From the NCBI RefSeq assembly GCF_000497575.1, contig NZ_APJI01000010.1, positions 124,001 to 188,000 of the forward strand: a stretch of 64,000 bases of DNA, given 5' to 3'. A program made the translations under genes and the position numbers. This DNA is from Afipia sp. OHSU_II-C1. Lineage in GTDB: Bacteria; Pseudomonadota; Alphaproteobacteria; Rhizobiales; Xanthobacteraceae. The first letter of the stretch is position 1. Each line of letters opens with the position of its first letter. Positions 47,508-57,030 of the stretch are shown piece by piece. Below the pieces are notes generated by a model. The model had not been told where the DNA came from and made no database searches. It worked only from the letters and a program-made list of their open reading frames with translations.

Positions 47508-48062
47508 TCAGGTGCCAGCGATGAAGAACGAGGCGAGGCGCTGGCTGATATTGTCGGCGATGACCTTGGCTGCGCGGTCTTCGGCATCACGCAGTCCGCG
47601 CGAGCGGGCGAAACGCTGCGCCTGTCCCGGAATATCGTAGGACACACGCGAGAAGGTCGTACCGGTCAGCACCGTCTTGTCGGTGGCGTTGTCCTTCAGT
47701 TCATACGTCGCATCGATACCGTAGTTCTCGATATCGGGCCGGGCGGTTGTCGGGTCGACGATGACCGACAGCCGGGATGTGCTCAGCCGCATCACCAGAC
47801 GGTGGGTTGGCGGGCCGCCGACTGCGCTGCCGTACATGCTGAACATCAGATGGTTGCGAATCTCGACACCGAGCCGTGCTTCGCGCGAACCGTTCGGCAG
47901 GTTGAGCGGAGGAACCTCGACGCCCTGCAGCTTTTCGCGCAAAGCCGAGCCGCCCGTCGCGCTGCGTTCGCCGTACATCGGCTGGAAGCACCCGGCCGTC
48001 AGGGCCGCAACGGCGGCCACGGCAATGAGCCGGACAGCGATGCGCTTATCAAACCACGACAT
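47508..48062 (-). CDS. lptE: LPS assembly lipoprotein LptE
   Basis: A 184-residue lipoprotein with lipobox LTAGC (Cys25) and FQPMYG right after, the usual LptE pattern. [14 protein letters not shown] and [28 protein letters not shown] fit its alpha/beta plug fold. It plugs LptD in the outer membrane. It overlaps leuS by 14 bp and is followed by holA, an order that supports this assignment despite low sequence conservation in the family. Confidence 0.88.
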   Translation of the reverse strand: MSWFDKRIAVRLIAVAAVAALTAGCFQPMYGERSATGGSALREKLQGVEVPPLNLPNGSREARLGVEIRNHLMFSMYGSAVGGPPTHRLVMRLSTSRLSVIVDPTTARPDIENYGIDATYELKDNATDKTVLTGTTFSRVSYDIPGQAQRFARSRGLRDAEDRAAKVIADNISQRLASFFIAGT

Positions 48063-50679
48063 TCACGATCCTCTGCGGAACGACGATGACTTTTCGGGGA
48101 GGTTTCCCGTCCAGAACCGATTTTACTGCATCGAGTGTCAAAACGGCAGCCTCAATTTCCCCGTTTGAAGCATTTCGGGCGACCGTGACATCCGCGCGCT
48201 TCTTGCCATTAACCTGCACTGGCAGCGTAATTGTGTCATCGACCAGCAGTTTGGCCTCGGTTTCAGGCCAATTTGCCTCCGAAACCAGTTCCTGATGCCC
48301 CAGAGCCTGCCAGCATTGCTCGGCCAGATGCGGCATCATCGGGGAGATCAGCCGAACCAGGATGTCGAATGCCTCCCGCGCCGCCGCTGCCACGGCGGGG
48401 TCGGTCTGCAGGGATTTCGCCGGCCCGTCGACGACGTCGCCCAGCGCGCCGACGAAGGTATAGAGCTTGGCGATCGCGGTATTGAAGCGAAGCCGCTCGA
48501 TGGCGGTCGAGACATCCGCAAGCGTGCGATGGGCGATGCGCCGGAGCGCCATTGCACCGTCGTTGTTATCCGCCACGGCTGTACCCGGCGGCGGCAGATG
48601 CGGGGCGGCGGCGTTCACCAGCCGCCAGATGCGCTGGACGAAGCGGCCGGCGCCCTGCACGCCCTCTTCGCTCCAGATCACATCGCGGTCAGGCGGCGAG
48701 TCCGACAGCATGAACCAGCGCGCGGTGTCGGCGCCGTAAGTGCCGATGATGTCGTCGGGGTCGACCGTGTTGCGCTTCGACTTCGACATCTTCTCGATCG
48801 GGCCGATCTCGATCGGCTCTTTCGTTGTCAGCAAGGACGCGCTGCGTTTATCGCCGACGGTTTCGATGCTGATCTCGGCCGGTGAGGCAAACGTGCCGTC
48901 CCGCTTCTTGTAGGTTTCGTGCACCACCATGCCCTGCGTGAACATGCCGGCGAACGGCTCGTCCATACCGATATGCCCTGTCGCCTTCATCGCGCGAACG
49001 AAGAAGCGGCTGTAGAGCAGATGCAGGATCGCATGCTCGACGCCGCCGATATACTGATCGACCGGCATCATGCGATCGACGACATTGCGAGTCGTCGGCG
49101 CGTTCTCGTTCCACGGATCGGTGAAGCGCGCGAAATACCACGAAGAGTCGACGAACGTGTCCATCGTGTCGGTTTCGCGCGTGGCCTTGCCGCCGCACTG
49201 CGGACAGGTGACGTGCTTCCAGGTGGGATGATGATCGAGGGCATTGCCCGGCTTGTCGAAGGTCACATCCTCCGGCAGCACGACCGGCAAATCCTTGTCC
49301 GGCACCGGCACCACATCGCACTTCGGGCAATGGATCACCGGGATCGGACAGCCCCAGTAGCGCTGGCGCGAAATACCCCAGTCGCGCAGGCGGAAGTTCA
49401 CCTGCCGCTCGGCGACCGGCGTATTGCCGCGCGTTGCGCTCTCGAGGCGCCTGGCGACGTCTTCCTTCGCCTCCTCGATGGTCATGCCATCGAGGAAACG
49501 CGAGTTGATCATGCGGCCTTCGCCGTCATAGGCGGTGTCCGTAATGACGAACGATTTGGGATCGACGTCCGGCGGACAGACCACCGGCGTATTTCCGAGG
49601 CCGTATTTGTTGACGAAGTCGAGGTCGCGCTGGTCGTGCGCGGGGCAGCCGAAGATGGCGCCGGTGCCGTATTCCATCAGCACGAAGTTGGCGACATAGA
49701 CCGGCAGCTTCCAGTCGGGATCGAACGGATGCACGGCCTTGATGCCGGTGTCGAAGCCCTGCTTCTCGGCGGTGTCGATGATTTCCTGCGCGGTGCCCTG
49801 ACGTTTGGTCTCGGCAATGAACTCGGCAAGCTTCGGATTCTTCGCCGCCGCCGCCTGCGCAAGCGGATGATCCGCCGCGATCGCCATGAACTTCGCGCCG
49901 AACAGCGTATCCGGCCGCGTCGTGAAAACCTTGAGTTCATTCTCGCCGCCTGGCGCCGTCGCCGGGTCAAGCGCGAAACGGATCAGCAATCCTTCCGAGC
50001 GGCCGATCCAGTTCCGCTGCATCAGCCGCACCTTGTCAGGCCAGCGATCGAGCGTGTCGAGCGCGTCTAGCAGATCCTGCGAGTACTTCGTGATCTTGAA
50101 GACCCACTGGTTCATCTCGCGCTGTTCGACAACGGCGCCGGAGCGCCAGCCGCGGCCGTCGATCACCTGCTCGTTGGCGAGCACGGTCATGTCGACCGGA
50201 TCCCAGTTGATCTTGCGCTTTTCGCGCTCGGCCAGCCCCGCCTTCATGAAGTCGAGGAACATCTTCTGCTGATGCTTGTAGTAGCTCGGGTCGCAGGTCG
50301 CGAATTCGCGCGACCAGTCGAGCGACAGCCCCATGGTCTGGAGCTGCTTCTTCATCGTGGCTATGTTCTCATAAGTCCACGCCTTCGGCGCGACCTTCCG
50401 CTCGATGGCGGCATTCTCGGCAGGCAAACCGAAGGCGTCCCAGCCCATCGGATGCAGCACGTTGTGGCCCTTGGCGCGCATGTAGCGCGCGACCACGTCG
50501 CCCATGGTGTAGTTGCGGACATGACCCATGTGGATGCGCCCTGACGGATAGGGGAACATCTCGAGCACGTAATATTTCGGCCGGGGATCGTCGTTGCGAG
50601 TGGCGAAAATCGCCCGCTCGTCCCAGAGCTTTTGCCAGCGTGGCTCGGATTCGCGGGCGTTATAGCGTTCGGTGCTCAT
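48049..50679 (-). CDS. leuS: Leucyl-tRNA synthetase
   Basis: An 876-residue class I synthetase. HMGH at residues 50-53 within [17 protein letters not shown] is the HIGH motif. KMSKS near residue 630 ([16 protein letters not shown]) is the second ATP motif. The editing domain carries a conserved [12 protein letters not shown] segment. A zinc-like CPKCD...CPQCGG segment is present. Length is normal. It leads the leuS-lptE-holA unit; the ATG is at complement 50677-50679. Confidence 0.99.
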   Translation of the reverse strand: MSTERYNARESEPRWQKLWDERAIFATRNDDPRPKYYVLEMFPYPSGRIHMGHVRNYTMGDVVARYMRAKGHNVLHPMGWDAFGLPAENAAIERKVAPKAWTYENIATMKKQLQTMGLSLDWSREFATCDPSYYKHQQKMFLDFMKAGLAEREKRKINWDPVDMTVLANEQVIDGRGWRSGAVVEQREMNQWVFKITKYSQDLLDALDTLDRWPDKVRLMQRNWIGRSEGLLIRFALDPATAPGGENELKVFTTRPDTLFGAKFMAIAADHPLAQAAAAKNPKLAEFIAETKRQGTAQEIIDTAEKQGFDTGIKAVHPFDPDWKLPVYVANFVLMEYGTGAIFGCPAHDQRDLDFVNKYGLGNTPVVCPPDVDPKSFVITDTAYDGEGRMINSRFLDGMTIEEAKEDVARRLESATRGNTPVAERQVNFRLRDWGISRQRYWGCPIPVIHCPKCDVVPVPDKDLPVVLPEDVTFDKPGNALDHHPTWKHVTCPQCGGKATRETDTMDTFVDSSWYFARFTDPWNENAPTTRNVVDRMMPVDQYIGGVEHAILHLLYSRFFVRAMKATGHIGMDEPFAGMFTQGMVVHETYKKRDGTFASPAEISIETVGDKRSASLLTTKEPIEIGPIEKMSKSKRNTVDPDDIIGTYGADTARWFMLSDSPPDRDVIWSEEGVQGAGRFVQRIWRLVNAAAPHLPPPGTAVADNNDGAMALRRIAHRTLADVSTAIERLRFNTAIAKLYTFVGALGDVVDGPAKSLQTDPAVAAAAREAFDILVRLISPMMPHLAEQCWQALGHQELVSEANWPETEAKLLVDDTITLPVQVNGKKRADVTVARNASNGEIEAAVLTLDAVKSVLDGKPPRKVIVVPQRIVNVVV

Positions 50680-50781
50680 CGGATGGGTCGTCTGCCAAAG
50701 GGGGATTCAGGAGGCGGCAGACTAGCCACAAAAGACCGCGAGGGGTCAACGCTTTAGGCGCAAATATGGCCTGCGCGGCCC

Positions 50782-52473
50782 TTAGCCGGCCAGGGAAACC
50801 GGCCGATCGGCAGGCAGGATCAGGCCGTGTTCGACCACCGTGTTCCGGCCCCGGCGTTTGGCTGCATACAGCGCCGCGTCCGCGGCCTCGATCAGATCGT
50901 CTTGGGGCTGGGCGCTGCCCGGCGTGACCGTCGCGATGCCCACGCTGACGGTGACGTGCTTGAAGTCGCTGGTGACGTGGGGAATCGTCAGTTCTTCGAT
51001 TGTTGTGCGAACTTTTTCAGCCACCTGCAGCGAGCGGGCGGCACTGCTGTTCGGCAGCAACAAACAGAATTCCTCGCCGCCATAACGGGCTGCGAAGCCT
51101 GCATAGGCATCCGCGATTGTCGACAGCGCCTCGCCGACGCGGCTAAGGCAGGCGTCGCCTTCGGGATGGCCGTAGGTGTCGTTGAAAAGCTTGAAATGAT
51201 CGACGTCGATCATCAGCAGCGAAAGCCGGCTGTCGCATTGCAGCGCCTTCATCCACTCGAATTCGAGCCGGCTCTGGAAGCCCCGGCGGTTGGCCAGCCC
51301 GGACACCAGATCGAGCGATGCGATGACGGTGAGCCGGTCGTTCGCGGCAGCCATTTCGCGCTCACGCTCGGAGAGTTGTGACGCCATGGTATCGAACGCC
51401 TTGGCGAGAGGAATGAACTCAATTGGCAAGGAGGCGTTGGAGGCCTTGGCGGAAAACTCGCCGCGGCCAAAACGATTGGCGGTGTCGGTCATCATGCGGA
51501 GCGGCCGGATGATGAGGCGCTCGCCGGCGAACCATGCGCCGAGCAGCGTCGCAAGAACGACAATTGCGAGCTGTATGTATGCAGTCCTGATCTCGCGGTT
51601 GATGTCACCCAGTAACAGCGACTGGTTGATGCTGACGATCATGCGGGCCCGCGTGCCGGTAACTCGCGCGAAAGACACTGCCTTGCGCTCCCCGTCGGCC
51701 GATTCGAACGAGATCGAGCCATACTCACGATCGAGATTGATTTCCCGCAGCGTGACCGCTTCCAGCAGCGACGTATCCTTGAGCTTCTGCCCGATCAGAT
51801 TCATGCTTTCGGGCGGAGATGCCAGGATCGTTCCGGTGCCGTCGACAAGGACGACCGACACGCCGGAGCGTCCGCCGCGGTTCGCCAGCAACTGCGACAT
51901 CCATTTCAGGTCGATTGCAGCGATCACCACCGCTTCCTGCCGGCCGTTCACCGCGGAAACCGGATACGCCGCAATCAGCGTCGGCAGGGCGGTAATGCGG
52001 CTCGGGATGTAATCGCTGATGACGAAATCATGAGTTTCACGCGCCTTGACCACATAGTCGCGGTCGCTGAGATCGAAGCCGACAACGCTTTGCGACGTCG
52101 AGCAATCGATCTTGCCTTCCGGGCCGATGATTGAAAGGTTTCTGATCCAGGGCAGATCGACCCGCAGGCTTGCGCGCATCACCGCGCAGCCGCGTCCCTG
52201 CTGGGAGGCTGCGGCGTAAATGTAGGCGGAGGATTTCACAACGGCCTGGACCGTCGAGATGATTTCGCGCTGCGCGTCGGCGGTATGCTTTGCAAGCTCC
52301 GATAGTTCGTTTGCGGCCTGGATCATCTGCCTGGAGCGCGAGTCTTCCAGCAGACGGACGCGGTCGAGCATCAATGGCACGACCAGAATCAACGCCAGAA
52401 GCACAAGGCGCGCGCGAATCCCGAATAGCGCCTTGAGTTTTGACGTGTTGCGGCCGAAGCTGGCGATTGACAT
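50782..52473 (-). CDS. Membrane-bound diguanylate cyclase with Cache-type sensor domain
   Basis: A 563-residue protein. One membrane helix lies near residues 21-38, and a periplasmic Cache/PDC-like domain is at about 40-285 (SDRDYVVKARETHDFVISDYI). A second helix (IQLAIVVLATLLGAWFAGE), a HAMP linker and a GGDEF domain follow. The active site is GGEEF near residue 460, preceded by VDHFKLFNDTYGHPEGD. It should make c-di-GMP from GTP in response to an external ligand. No RxxD inhibitory site precedes GGEEF (the position reads AYAG). It stands alone, divergent from yggS. Start ATG complement 52471-52473. Confidence 0.92.
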   Translation of the reverse strand: MSIASFGRNTSKLKALFGIRARLVLLALILVVPLMLDRVRLLEDSRSRQMIQAANELSELAKHTADAQREIISTVQAVVKSSAYIYAAASQQGRGCAVMRASLRVDLPWIRNLSIIGPEGKIDCSTSQSVVGFDLSDRDYVVKARETHDFVISDYIPSRITALPTLIAAYPVSAVNGRQEAVVIAAIDLKWMSQLLANRGGRSGVSVVLVDGTGTILASPPESMNLIGQKLKDTSLLEAVTLREINLDREYGSISFESADGERKAVSFARVTGTRARMIVSINQSLLLGDINREIRTAYIQLAIVVLATLLGAWFAGERLIIRPLRMMTDTANRFGRGEFSAKASNASLPIEFIPLAKAFDTMASQLSEREREMAAANDRLTVIASLDLVSGLANRRGFQSRLEFEWMKALQCDSRLSLLMIDVDHFKLFNDTYGHPEGDACLSRVGEALSTIADAYAGFAARYGGEEFCLLLPNSSAARSLQVAEKVRTTIEELTIPHVTSDFKHVTVSVGIATVTPGSAQPQDDLIEAADAALYAAKRRGRNTVVEHGLILPADRPVSLAG

Positions 52474-52579
52474 CGGTATTCCCTTGCCCCACGCCAACAC
52501 TACAAAAAAGGGTTCAAGGACCCTTTTTTGAATTCGCTAAAATTCGAATGATCCTTAATTTGAAGGCAAGTTTACATCG

Positions 52580-53269
52580 ATGGCTGTGGATAATGTGCCG
52601 CCGGTAACATCCGATTCACCAAACGGTCTCGACGCCGTGGAGCGGGAAATTTCGCGTGCGTGCAGGGATGCCCGCCGGGAGCGCTCCTCGGTGACGCTGG
52701 TTGCCGTGTCGAAGACATTCGACGGCGACGCCATCGTGCCGGTGATCCGTGCGGGTCAGCGCGTGTTCGGCGAAAACCGCGTGCAGGAAGCGAAAGCCAA
52801 GTGGCCGCCGTTGATGGCGGCGCATCCTGGCCTCGCGCTTCATCTGATTGGACCGTTGCAGTCGAACAAGGCCAAGGAAGCCGTCGCGCTGTTCGACGCC
52901 ATTCATTCGGTGGACCGCGCCAGTCTCTGCGAGGCGCTGGCGAAAGAAATCGTTAAGCAAGACCGCCATCCGCAACTGTTCGTTCAGCTCAACACCGGCG
53001 AGGAGCCGCAGAAGGCGGGTATTGCGCCGGCGGATGCCGATGCATTCATTGCGAGTTGCCGCGACGTCTACGGTCTGCAAATTTCCGGACTGATGTGCAT
53101 TCCGCCGGCCGCGGATCCGCCTGCGGCGCATTTCGCGCTGACCGCCAAGATCGCAGCGCGCAATGGACTGAAATTATTATCGATGGGGATGAGCGCGGAT
53201 TTCGCCACCGCGATTCAGCTCGGCGCAACCCATGTGCGTGTCGGGTCCGCGATTTTCGGTCATCGCTGA
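52580..53269 (+). CDS. PLP homeostasis protein, YggS/PLPBP family
   Basis: A 229-residue TIM-barrel PLP-binding protein. VTLVAVSKTFDGDAIVPVI carries the PLP Lys (K45). FGENRVQEAKAKWP, HLIGPLQSNKAKEAVALFDAIHSVDR, LSMGMSADFATAIQLGATHVRVGSAIFG complete the signature. It buffers PLP and affects amino acid metabolism without known catalysis. It is convergent with an L,D-transpeptidase gene; the stops are six bases apart. Confidence 0.95.
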   Translation: MAVDNVPPVTSDSPNGLDAVEREISRACRDARRERSSVTLVAVSKTFDGDAIVPVIRAGQRVFGENRVQEAKAKWPPLMAAHPGLALHLIGPLQSNKAKEAVALFDAIHSVDRASLCEALAKEIVKQDRHPQLFVQLNTGEEPQKAGIAPADADAFIASCRDVYGLQISGLMCIPPAADPPAAHFALTAKIAARNGLKLLSMGMSADFATAIQLGATHVRVGSAIFGHR

Positions 53270-53275
53270 AACGAT

Positions 53276-53845
53276 TCAGCCGATTACGATTTTCGTGTCC
53301 GGTCCCAGTCGCGACAGCAATCTCAGCATCGCGTTTTTGGTGAGCCCGACGCAGCCCGCGGTTGGCGAAAATTTCTCGCGGGCGAGATGCAGGAAAACGG
53401 CGCTGCCCCGCCGTGCGATGCGCGGACGGGTGTTGTGGTCGATCTCGATGATGAAATCATAGAGATGATCTTCACGGGCCAATCGGTCGCCGCCTTCGCC
53501 AGGCGCACGCTTGACCGCGCGGTTGTAGTGTCGCTCGGCGGGATCTTCCGACCAGGCGTCCGCAGGGCCGATCGCCCGGACCGGAAGATAGGTTCGCGGC
53601 CGGGGGTGCCTGTCGGCGCGCCACCAAAGCCGCACCGGCCGGAAGATGCCGCGGGGTGTTCCGCCGTCGCCTTCGAACTTGTTGGCCTTGATTCCGCCGC
53701 GTCCAAGCGCGACCGGTAGGATATGGGTGCCCGCCACCAGCCAACCCTGGTTCGGCCGGCCGGCGGCAGCATGGACCCTGACAGCGGAAAGCGGCCGATC
53801 ACGCAACGGTGTTCGATAAGCCCTTGGAAAGCCTAGATTTCCCAT
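53276..53845 (-). CDS. L,D-transpeptidase (YkuD) family protein
   Basis: A 189-residue YkuD-domain protein. The active site HLAREKFSPTAGCVGL contains His153 and the nucleophile Cys165. EDHLYDFIIEIDHN and ARRGSAVFLH are the usual flanking strands. Such enzymes crosslink peptidoglycan by 3-3 bonds or attach lipoproteins. I see no clear signal peptide from the ATG at complement 53843-53845, which is odd for a periplasmic enzyme; upstream in-frame codons add no convincing signal either. It overlaps nothing and is divergent from a response-regulator gene. Confidence 0.85.
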   Translation of the reverse strand: MGNLGFPRAYRTPLRDRPLSAVRVHAAAGRPNQGWLVAGTHILPVALGRGGIKANKFEGDGGTPRGIFRPVRLWWRADRHPRPRTYLPVRAIGPADAWSEDPAERHYNRAVKRAPGEGGDRLAREDHLYDFIIEIDHNTRPRIARRGSAVFLHLAREKFSPTAGCVGLTKNAMLRLLSRLGPDTKIVIG

Positions 53846-53975
53846 AATTGGTTCCCGTGACTGCGTACAACTCCGGCTTGCGCTTTCGCCTGCAAATGCT
53901 CTATTTCGCCGAGGTTCTTCGAGATCGCTCTTAGGACCTTCTATATACAAGCCGAATTTTAAAGGACTGGATGCA

Positions 53976-54662
53976 ATGGCCAACGCCCGCAAGATCCTGA
54001 TCGTGGACGACGACACCGATCTGCGCGATGCCCTGGTGGAGCAGTTGTCGCTTCACGAGGAGTTCGAGGCATCCGCCGTCGATACCGGCGCGAAAGGCGC
54101 GCTGGCGGCGAAAAGCAACTCGCCCGATCTCGTGCTGATGGATGTCGGCCTGCCCGACACCGATGGCCGCGAGGTGGTCCGCAGCCTGCGCAAGGGCGGC
54201 TTCAAGTCGCCGATCATCATGCTGACCGGCCACGACACCGATTCGGACACGGTTCTCGGGCTCGAATCGGGCGCGAACGACTATGTCGCGAAGCCTTTCC
54301 GATTCGCCGTGCTGCTGGCCCGCATCCGCGCGCAGCTGCGCCAGCACGAGGCCAGTGAAGACGCGGTGTTTTCGGTGGGTCCTTACAGTTTCCGGCCGGG
54401 CTCCAAGATGCTGACTGGCGCCAATGCCAAGAAGGTCCGGCTCACCGAGAAGGAAACCGCGATCCTCCGTTTCCTTTACCGTGCCGGCCAGATGCCGGTG
54501 TCGCGCGAGACCCTGCTGCAGGAGGTCTGGGGCTATAACTCAGGCGTCACCACTCACACGCTGGAAACGCATATCTATCGCCTGCGCCAGAAGGTGGAGA
54601 AGGATGCCGCCAACCCCGAAATTCTTGTGACTGAATCCGGCGGCTATAAGCTGGTGCCATGA
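53976..54662 (+). CDS. OmpR-family DNA-binding response regulator
   Basis: A 228-residue regulator. The receiver has the acidic pair DDD at 11-13, phospho-acceptor D56 in DLVLMDVGLPDTDG, Thr in MLTGHD and Lys in YVAKPF. The C-terminal winged helix has VRLTEKETAILRFLYRAGQ and TTHTLETHIYRLRQKVE. No histidine kinase lies next to it, so its partner is unknown. It is followed 33 bp on by a cyclic-nucleotide-binding protein, the likely cotranscribed partner. Confidence 0.93.
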   Translation: MANARKILIVDDDTDLRDALVEQLSLHEEFEASAVDTGAKGALAAKSNSPDLVLMDVGLPDTDGREVVRSLRKGGFKSPIIMLTGHDTDSDTVLGLESGANDYVAKPFRFAVLLARIRAQLRQHEASEDAVFSVGPYSFRPGSKMLTGANAKKVRLTEKETAILRFLYRAGQMPVSRETLLQEVWGYNSGVTTHTLETHIYRLRQKVEKDAANPEILVTESGGYKLVP

Positions 54663-54695
54663 GGCGAATCAATCGCCGATCCATCTCGGCGCCCT

Positions 54696-55136
54696 ATGGC
54701 TATTGAAGACGACATCGCCCTGTTTTCGCGCGTCCCGACACTGAATTTGTTGGGCCCGGCGGCATTGCAGGTGCTTGCGATCGGCGCGGAGCAGCGCGAT
54801 TACGGATTCGGCGAGCGGCTGTTCGAAGAGGGCGATCCTGCGGATTCCGGTTTCATTGTTCGGCACGGCGCGTTTCGCGTGGCTTCGGACGATGGTCATG
54901 AAGCCATTGCGGGCCAGAACGTCCTGATCGGCGAGCTCGCGCTGGTGGTTCCGATGGCGCGGCCGGCGACGGCGACGGCTCTCGAACCGTCATCGGTGCT
55001 GCGCATTTCGCGCAGCCTGTTCCAGCGTGTGCTCGAAAGTCATCCCGAAGCGGCAAGGCGCCTGCGCGATGATTTCGCCGCGCGCACCAACGCGGCGGCG
55101 GGTGCAATGATCCGGGCGACCGAAACGCTGCGATAG
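54696..55136 (+). CDS. Stand-alone cyclic nucleotide-binding domain protein
   Basis: A 146-residue protein that is essentially one CNB fold: ALQVLAIGAEQRDYGFGERLFEEGDPADSGFIVRHGAFRVA, then LIGELALVVPMARPATATAL. The phosphate-binding cassette resembles but does not fully match that of CRP, so cNMP binding is uncertain. There is no DNA-binding domain. It follows an OmpR-type regulator gene 33 bp away, suggesting a shared signalling role. It is convergent with xth. Confidence 0.85.
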   Translation: MAIEDDIALFSRVPTLNLLGPAALQVLAIGAEQRDYGFGERLFEEGDPADSGFIVRHGAFRVASDDGHEAIAGQNVLIGELALVVPMARPATATALEPSSVLRISRSLFQRVLESHPEAARRLRDDFAARTNAAAGAMIRATETLR

Positions 55137-55160
55137 TTTTCGCCGCCGCCTTATGTGAAA

Positions 55161-55976
55161 TCATAGATCGAGCACTGCCGTCACCGGCACATGGTCTGAC
55201 GGGCGCTCCCAGCCGCGCGCGTCCCTGGTGATTTTGAAATCACGAACGCTGTCGCCGAGCGCCTGTGAGACCCAGATGTGGTCAAGGCGGCGGCCCTTGT
55301 TCGCCGCGCTCCAGTCCGCGGAGCGGTAGCTCCACCAGGAATAGACTTTCTCGGATAGCGGAATTCGCTGCCGCGCGACGTCAATCCAGTTGCCCTGCGC
55401 CTGTACGCCGAGCAGCTTTTCGCATTCGATCGGTGTATGCGACACGATCTTCAAGAGCTGCTTGTGCGACCACACGTCATGCTCGTGCGGGGCGACGTTG
55501 AGATCGCCGACGAGAATGTGCCTGTCATTGGCTTTCGGATGCAGCGGCTCGCAATCGCGCATCTCGTCAAGGAACGAGAGCTTGTGCTCGAACTTCGGAT
55601 TGAGCGCGGGATCGGGAATGTCGCCACCGGCAGGCACGTAGAAATTATGCACGACCAGCGGCTTGGCGATTTGTGCCTTCTGTCCGAAGGACACCGAGAT
55701 ATGACGTGAATCGACCTTGCCGCAGAAGGTTTGCACATCGCTGCTCTCGAAGGGAATCTTCGAGACGATGGCGACGCCGTGATAGCCCTTCTGGCCATTG
55801 AGTGCGACGTGCTCATAACCGAGCCGCTTGAAACGCTTCAGCGGGAATGCGTCATCGATGCATTTGGTTTCCTGAAGACACAGCACATCGGGCCGCACCG
55901 ACTTGATGAATTTCGCGACCAGATCGATGCGCAGCCGCACCGAATTGATGTTCCAGGTTGTCAGGGTGAAGCGCAT
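55161..55976 (-). CDS. xth: Exodeoxyribonuclease III
   Basis: A 271-residue AP endonuclease/3'-exonuclease. Catalytic elements in order are TTWNINSVRLRI, LCLQETKC (metal Glu), NFYVPAGGDIP (Tyr), VGDLNVAPHEHDVW (Asp-Asn), RLDHIWVSQAL and the final SDHVPVTAVLDL (Asp-His). It repairs abasic sites. The ATG at complement 55974-55976 (MRFTLTTW) is chosen; upstream in-frame residues are unconserved. Length is normal for the family. Confidence 0.96.
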   Translation of the reverse strand: MRFTLTTWNINSVRLRIDLVAKFIKSVRPDVLCLQETKCIDDAFPLKRFKRLGYEHVALNGQKGYHGVAIVSKIPFESSDVQTFCGKVDSRHISVSFGQKAQIAKPLVVHNFYVPAGGDIPDPALNPKFEHKLSFLDEMRDCEPLHPKANDRHILVGDLNVAPHEHDVWSHKQLLKIVSHTPIECEKLLGVQAQGNWIDVARQRIPLSEKVYSWWSYRSADWSAANKGRRLDHIWVSQALGDSVRDFKITRDARGWERPSDHVPVTAVLDL

Positions 55977-56114
55977 GGGGGAGGCGGGATTCCGGATCGT
56001 CACACCCCGTCTATTCAGGGCGGATCGCCGGGCGCAGGCTAACGGAAGCGGCACCGTTCTTCAAATGGCTGCGCTTGCCCAGACGGTGGGCAGCCGCAAC
56101 TCGCGCAGGACGCG

Positions 56115-56945
56115 TCAGTTGTTCGAATTCTGGTAGTTGGTGAAGTCGATCTTGAACATCGAGGGATCGAGCTTCTTGGTGGTGTCGAGATTGTAGACCG
56201 CGACGGTGGTGTCGTATCCCTGCGGATCGGTGACGGTCCATTGCTTGAGCTGATTGTCCTTGGCCCCGATCATCAGCATCAGGCGGCTGGTCCCGACCAG
56301 CGCCTGCTTTTCTTCGATCGTCACGCTGATAAACATGTTGTCCGATGACACGCCCACCACATTGGTGTCGCGCAAGAGATCGATGCGGTCGGACAGGAGA
56401 TAGCGCAACGGGGTTTGCGACAGCGGGTAGACGTCCTGGGTTGCGAGCCTGCGGTCGAGCACGACCACCGATGTGCCGTCGGCCACAAGCGCGATCGGCG
56501 ACGGATCGTCATACTCGAAACGGATCTTGCCGGGCTTCTGGATGTAGAAATCGCCGGTCGTGCGTTTGCCGTCCGGACCGACCTGTACGAAATTACCCGA
56601 GACGTTCTGCAAGGACGAGAGATAGGTGCTGACCTTGCCGGCCAGCGCCTTCTGGTTGGCGTCGAAGCTTGGCGTGCCGCCGCCGAACAGGCTGCGCAGA
56701 TCCGGAATGATCGGCGTCGGAGGCGTCGAGGTGTTCGGAGCCTGCGCCTGCGGCGCCGGGATGTCGCCGGGGCGTGCTTTCGGCGCGGGCTTGGGAACCG
56801 GAACAGCCTGCGCCAGCGCCGACGGCATCATAAGCGATGCTGCAATCGTCGCCGCGAGCGCCAGTGTCGGCACCTTCGCGACAGAAAAAACGCGGGCTGG
56901 CCGCCGGGGCTGGCAGGACGGCTGATTGCGATGGGGTTTTTTCAA
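56115..56945 (-). CDS. lolA: Outer-membrane lipoprotein carrier protein LolA-like
   Basis: A 276-residue exported protein. A signal-like segment (VPTLALAATIAASLMMPSALA) and a Pro-rich linker precede the LolA fold: VSTYLSSLQNVSGNFVQVGPDGKRTTGDFYIQKPGKIRFEYDDPS, then YPLSQTPLRYLL and a closing DPSMFKIDFTNYQ. LolA carries lipoproteins across the periplasm. The first codon appears to be TTG (complement 56943-56945) with agga upstream; a later GTG is possible. It follows ftsK, as in many bacteria. Confidence 0.88.
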   Translation of the reverse strand: MKKPHRNQPSCQPRRPARVFSVAKVPTLALAATIAASLMMPSALAQAVPVPKPAPKARPGDIPAPQAQAPNTSTPPTPIIPDLRSLFGGGTPSFDANQKALAGKVSTYLSSLQNVSGNFVQVGPDGKRTTGDFYIQKPGKIRFEYDDPSPIALVADGTSVVVLDRRLATQDVYPLSQTPLRYLLSDRIDLLRDTNVVGVSSDNMFISVTIEEKQALVGTSRLMLMIGAKDNQLKQWTVTDPQGYDTTVAVYNLDTTKKLDPSMFKIDFTNYQNSNN

Positions 56946-57030
56946 CGGTCCGTCCTGTCGGGAATGCCTTGTGATCTTTCCGCCGGGGCTAGCCCCAAGC
57001 TATGGCGTTTTCGCGGCTGCGAACAGGGTC

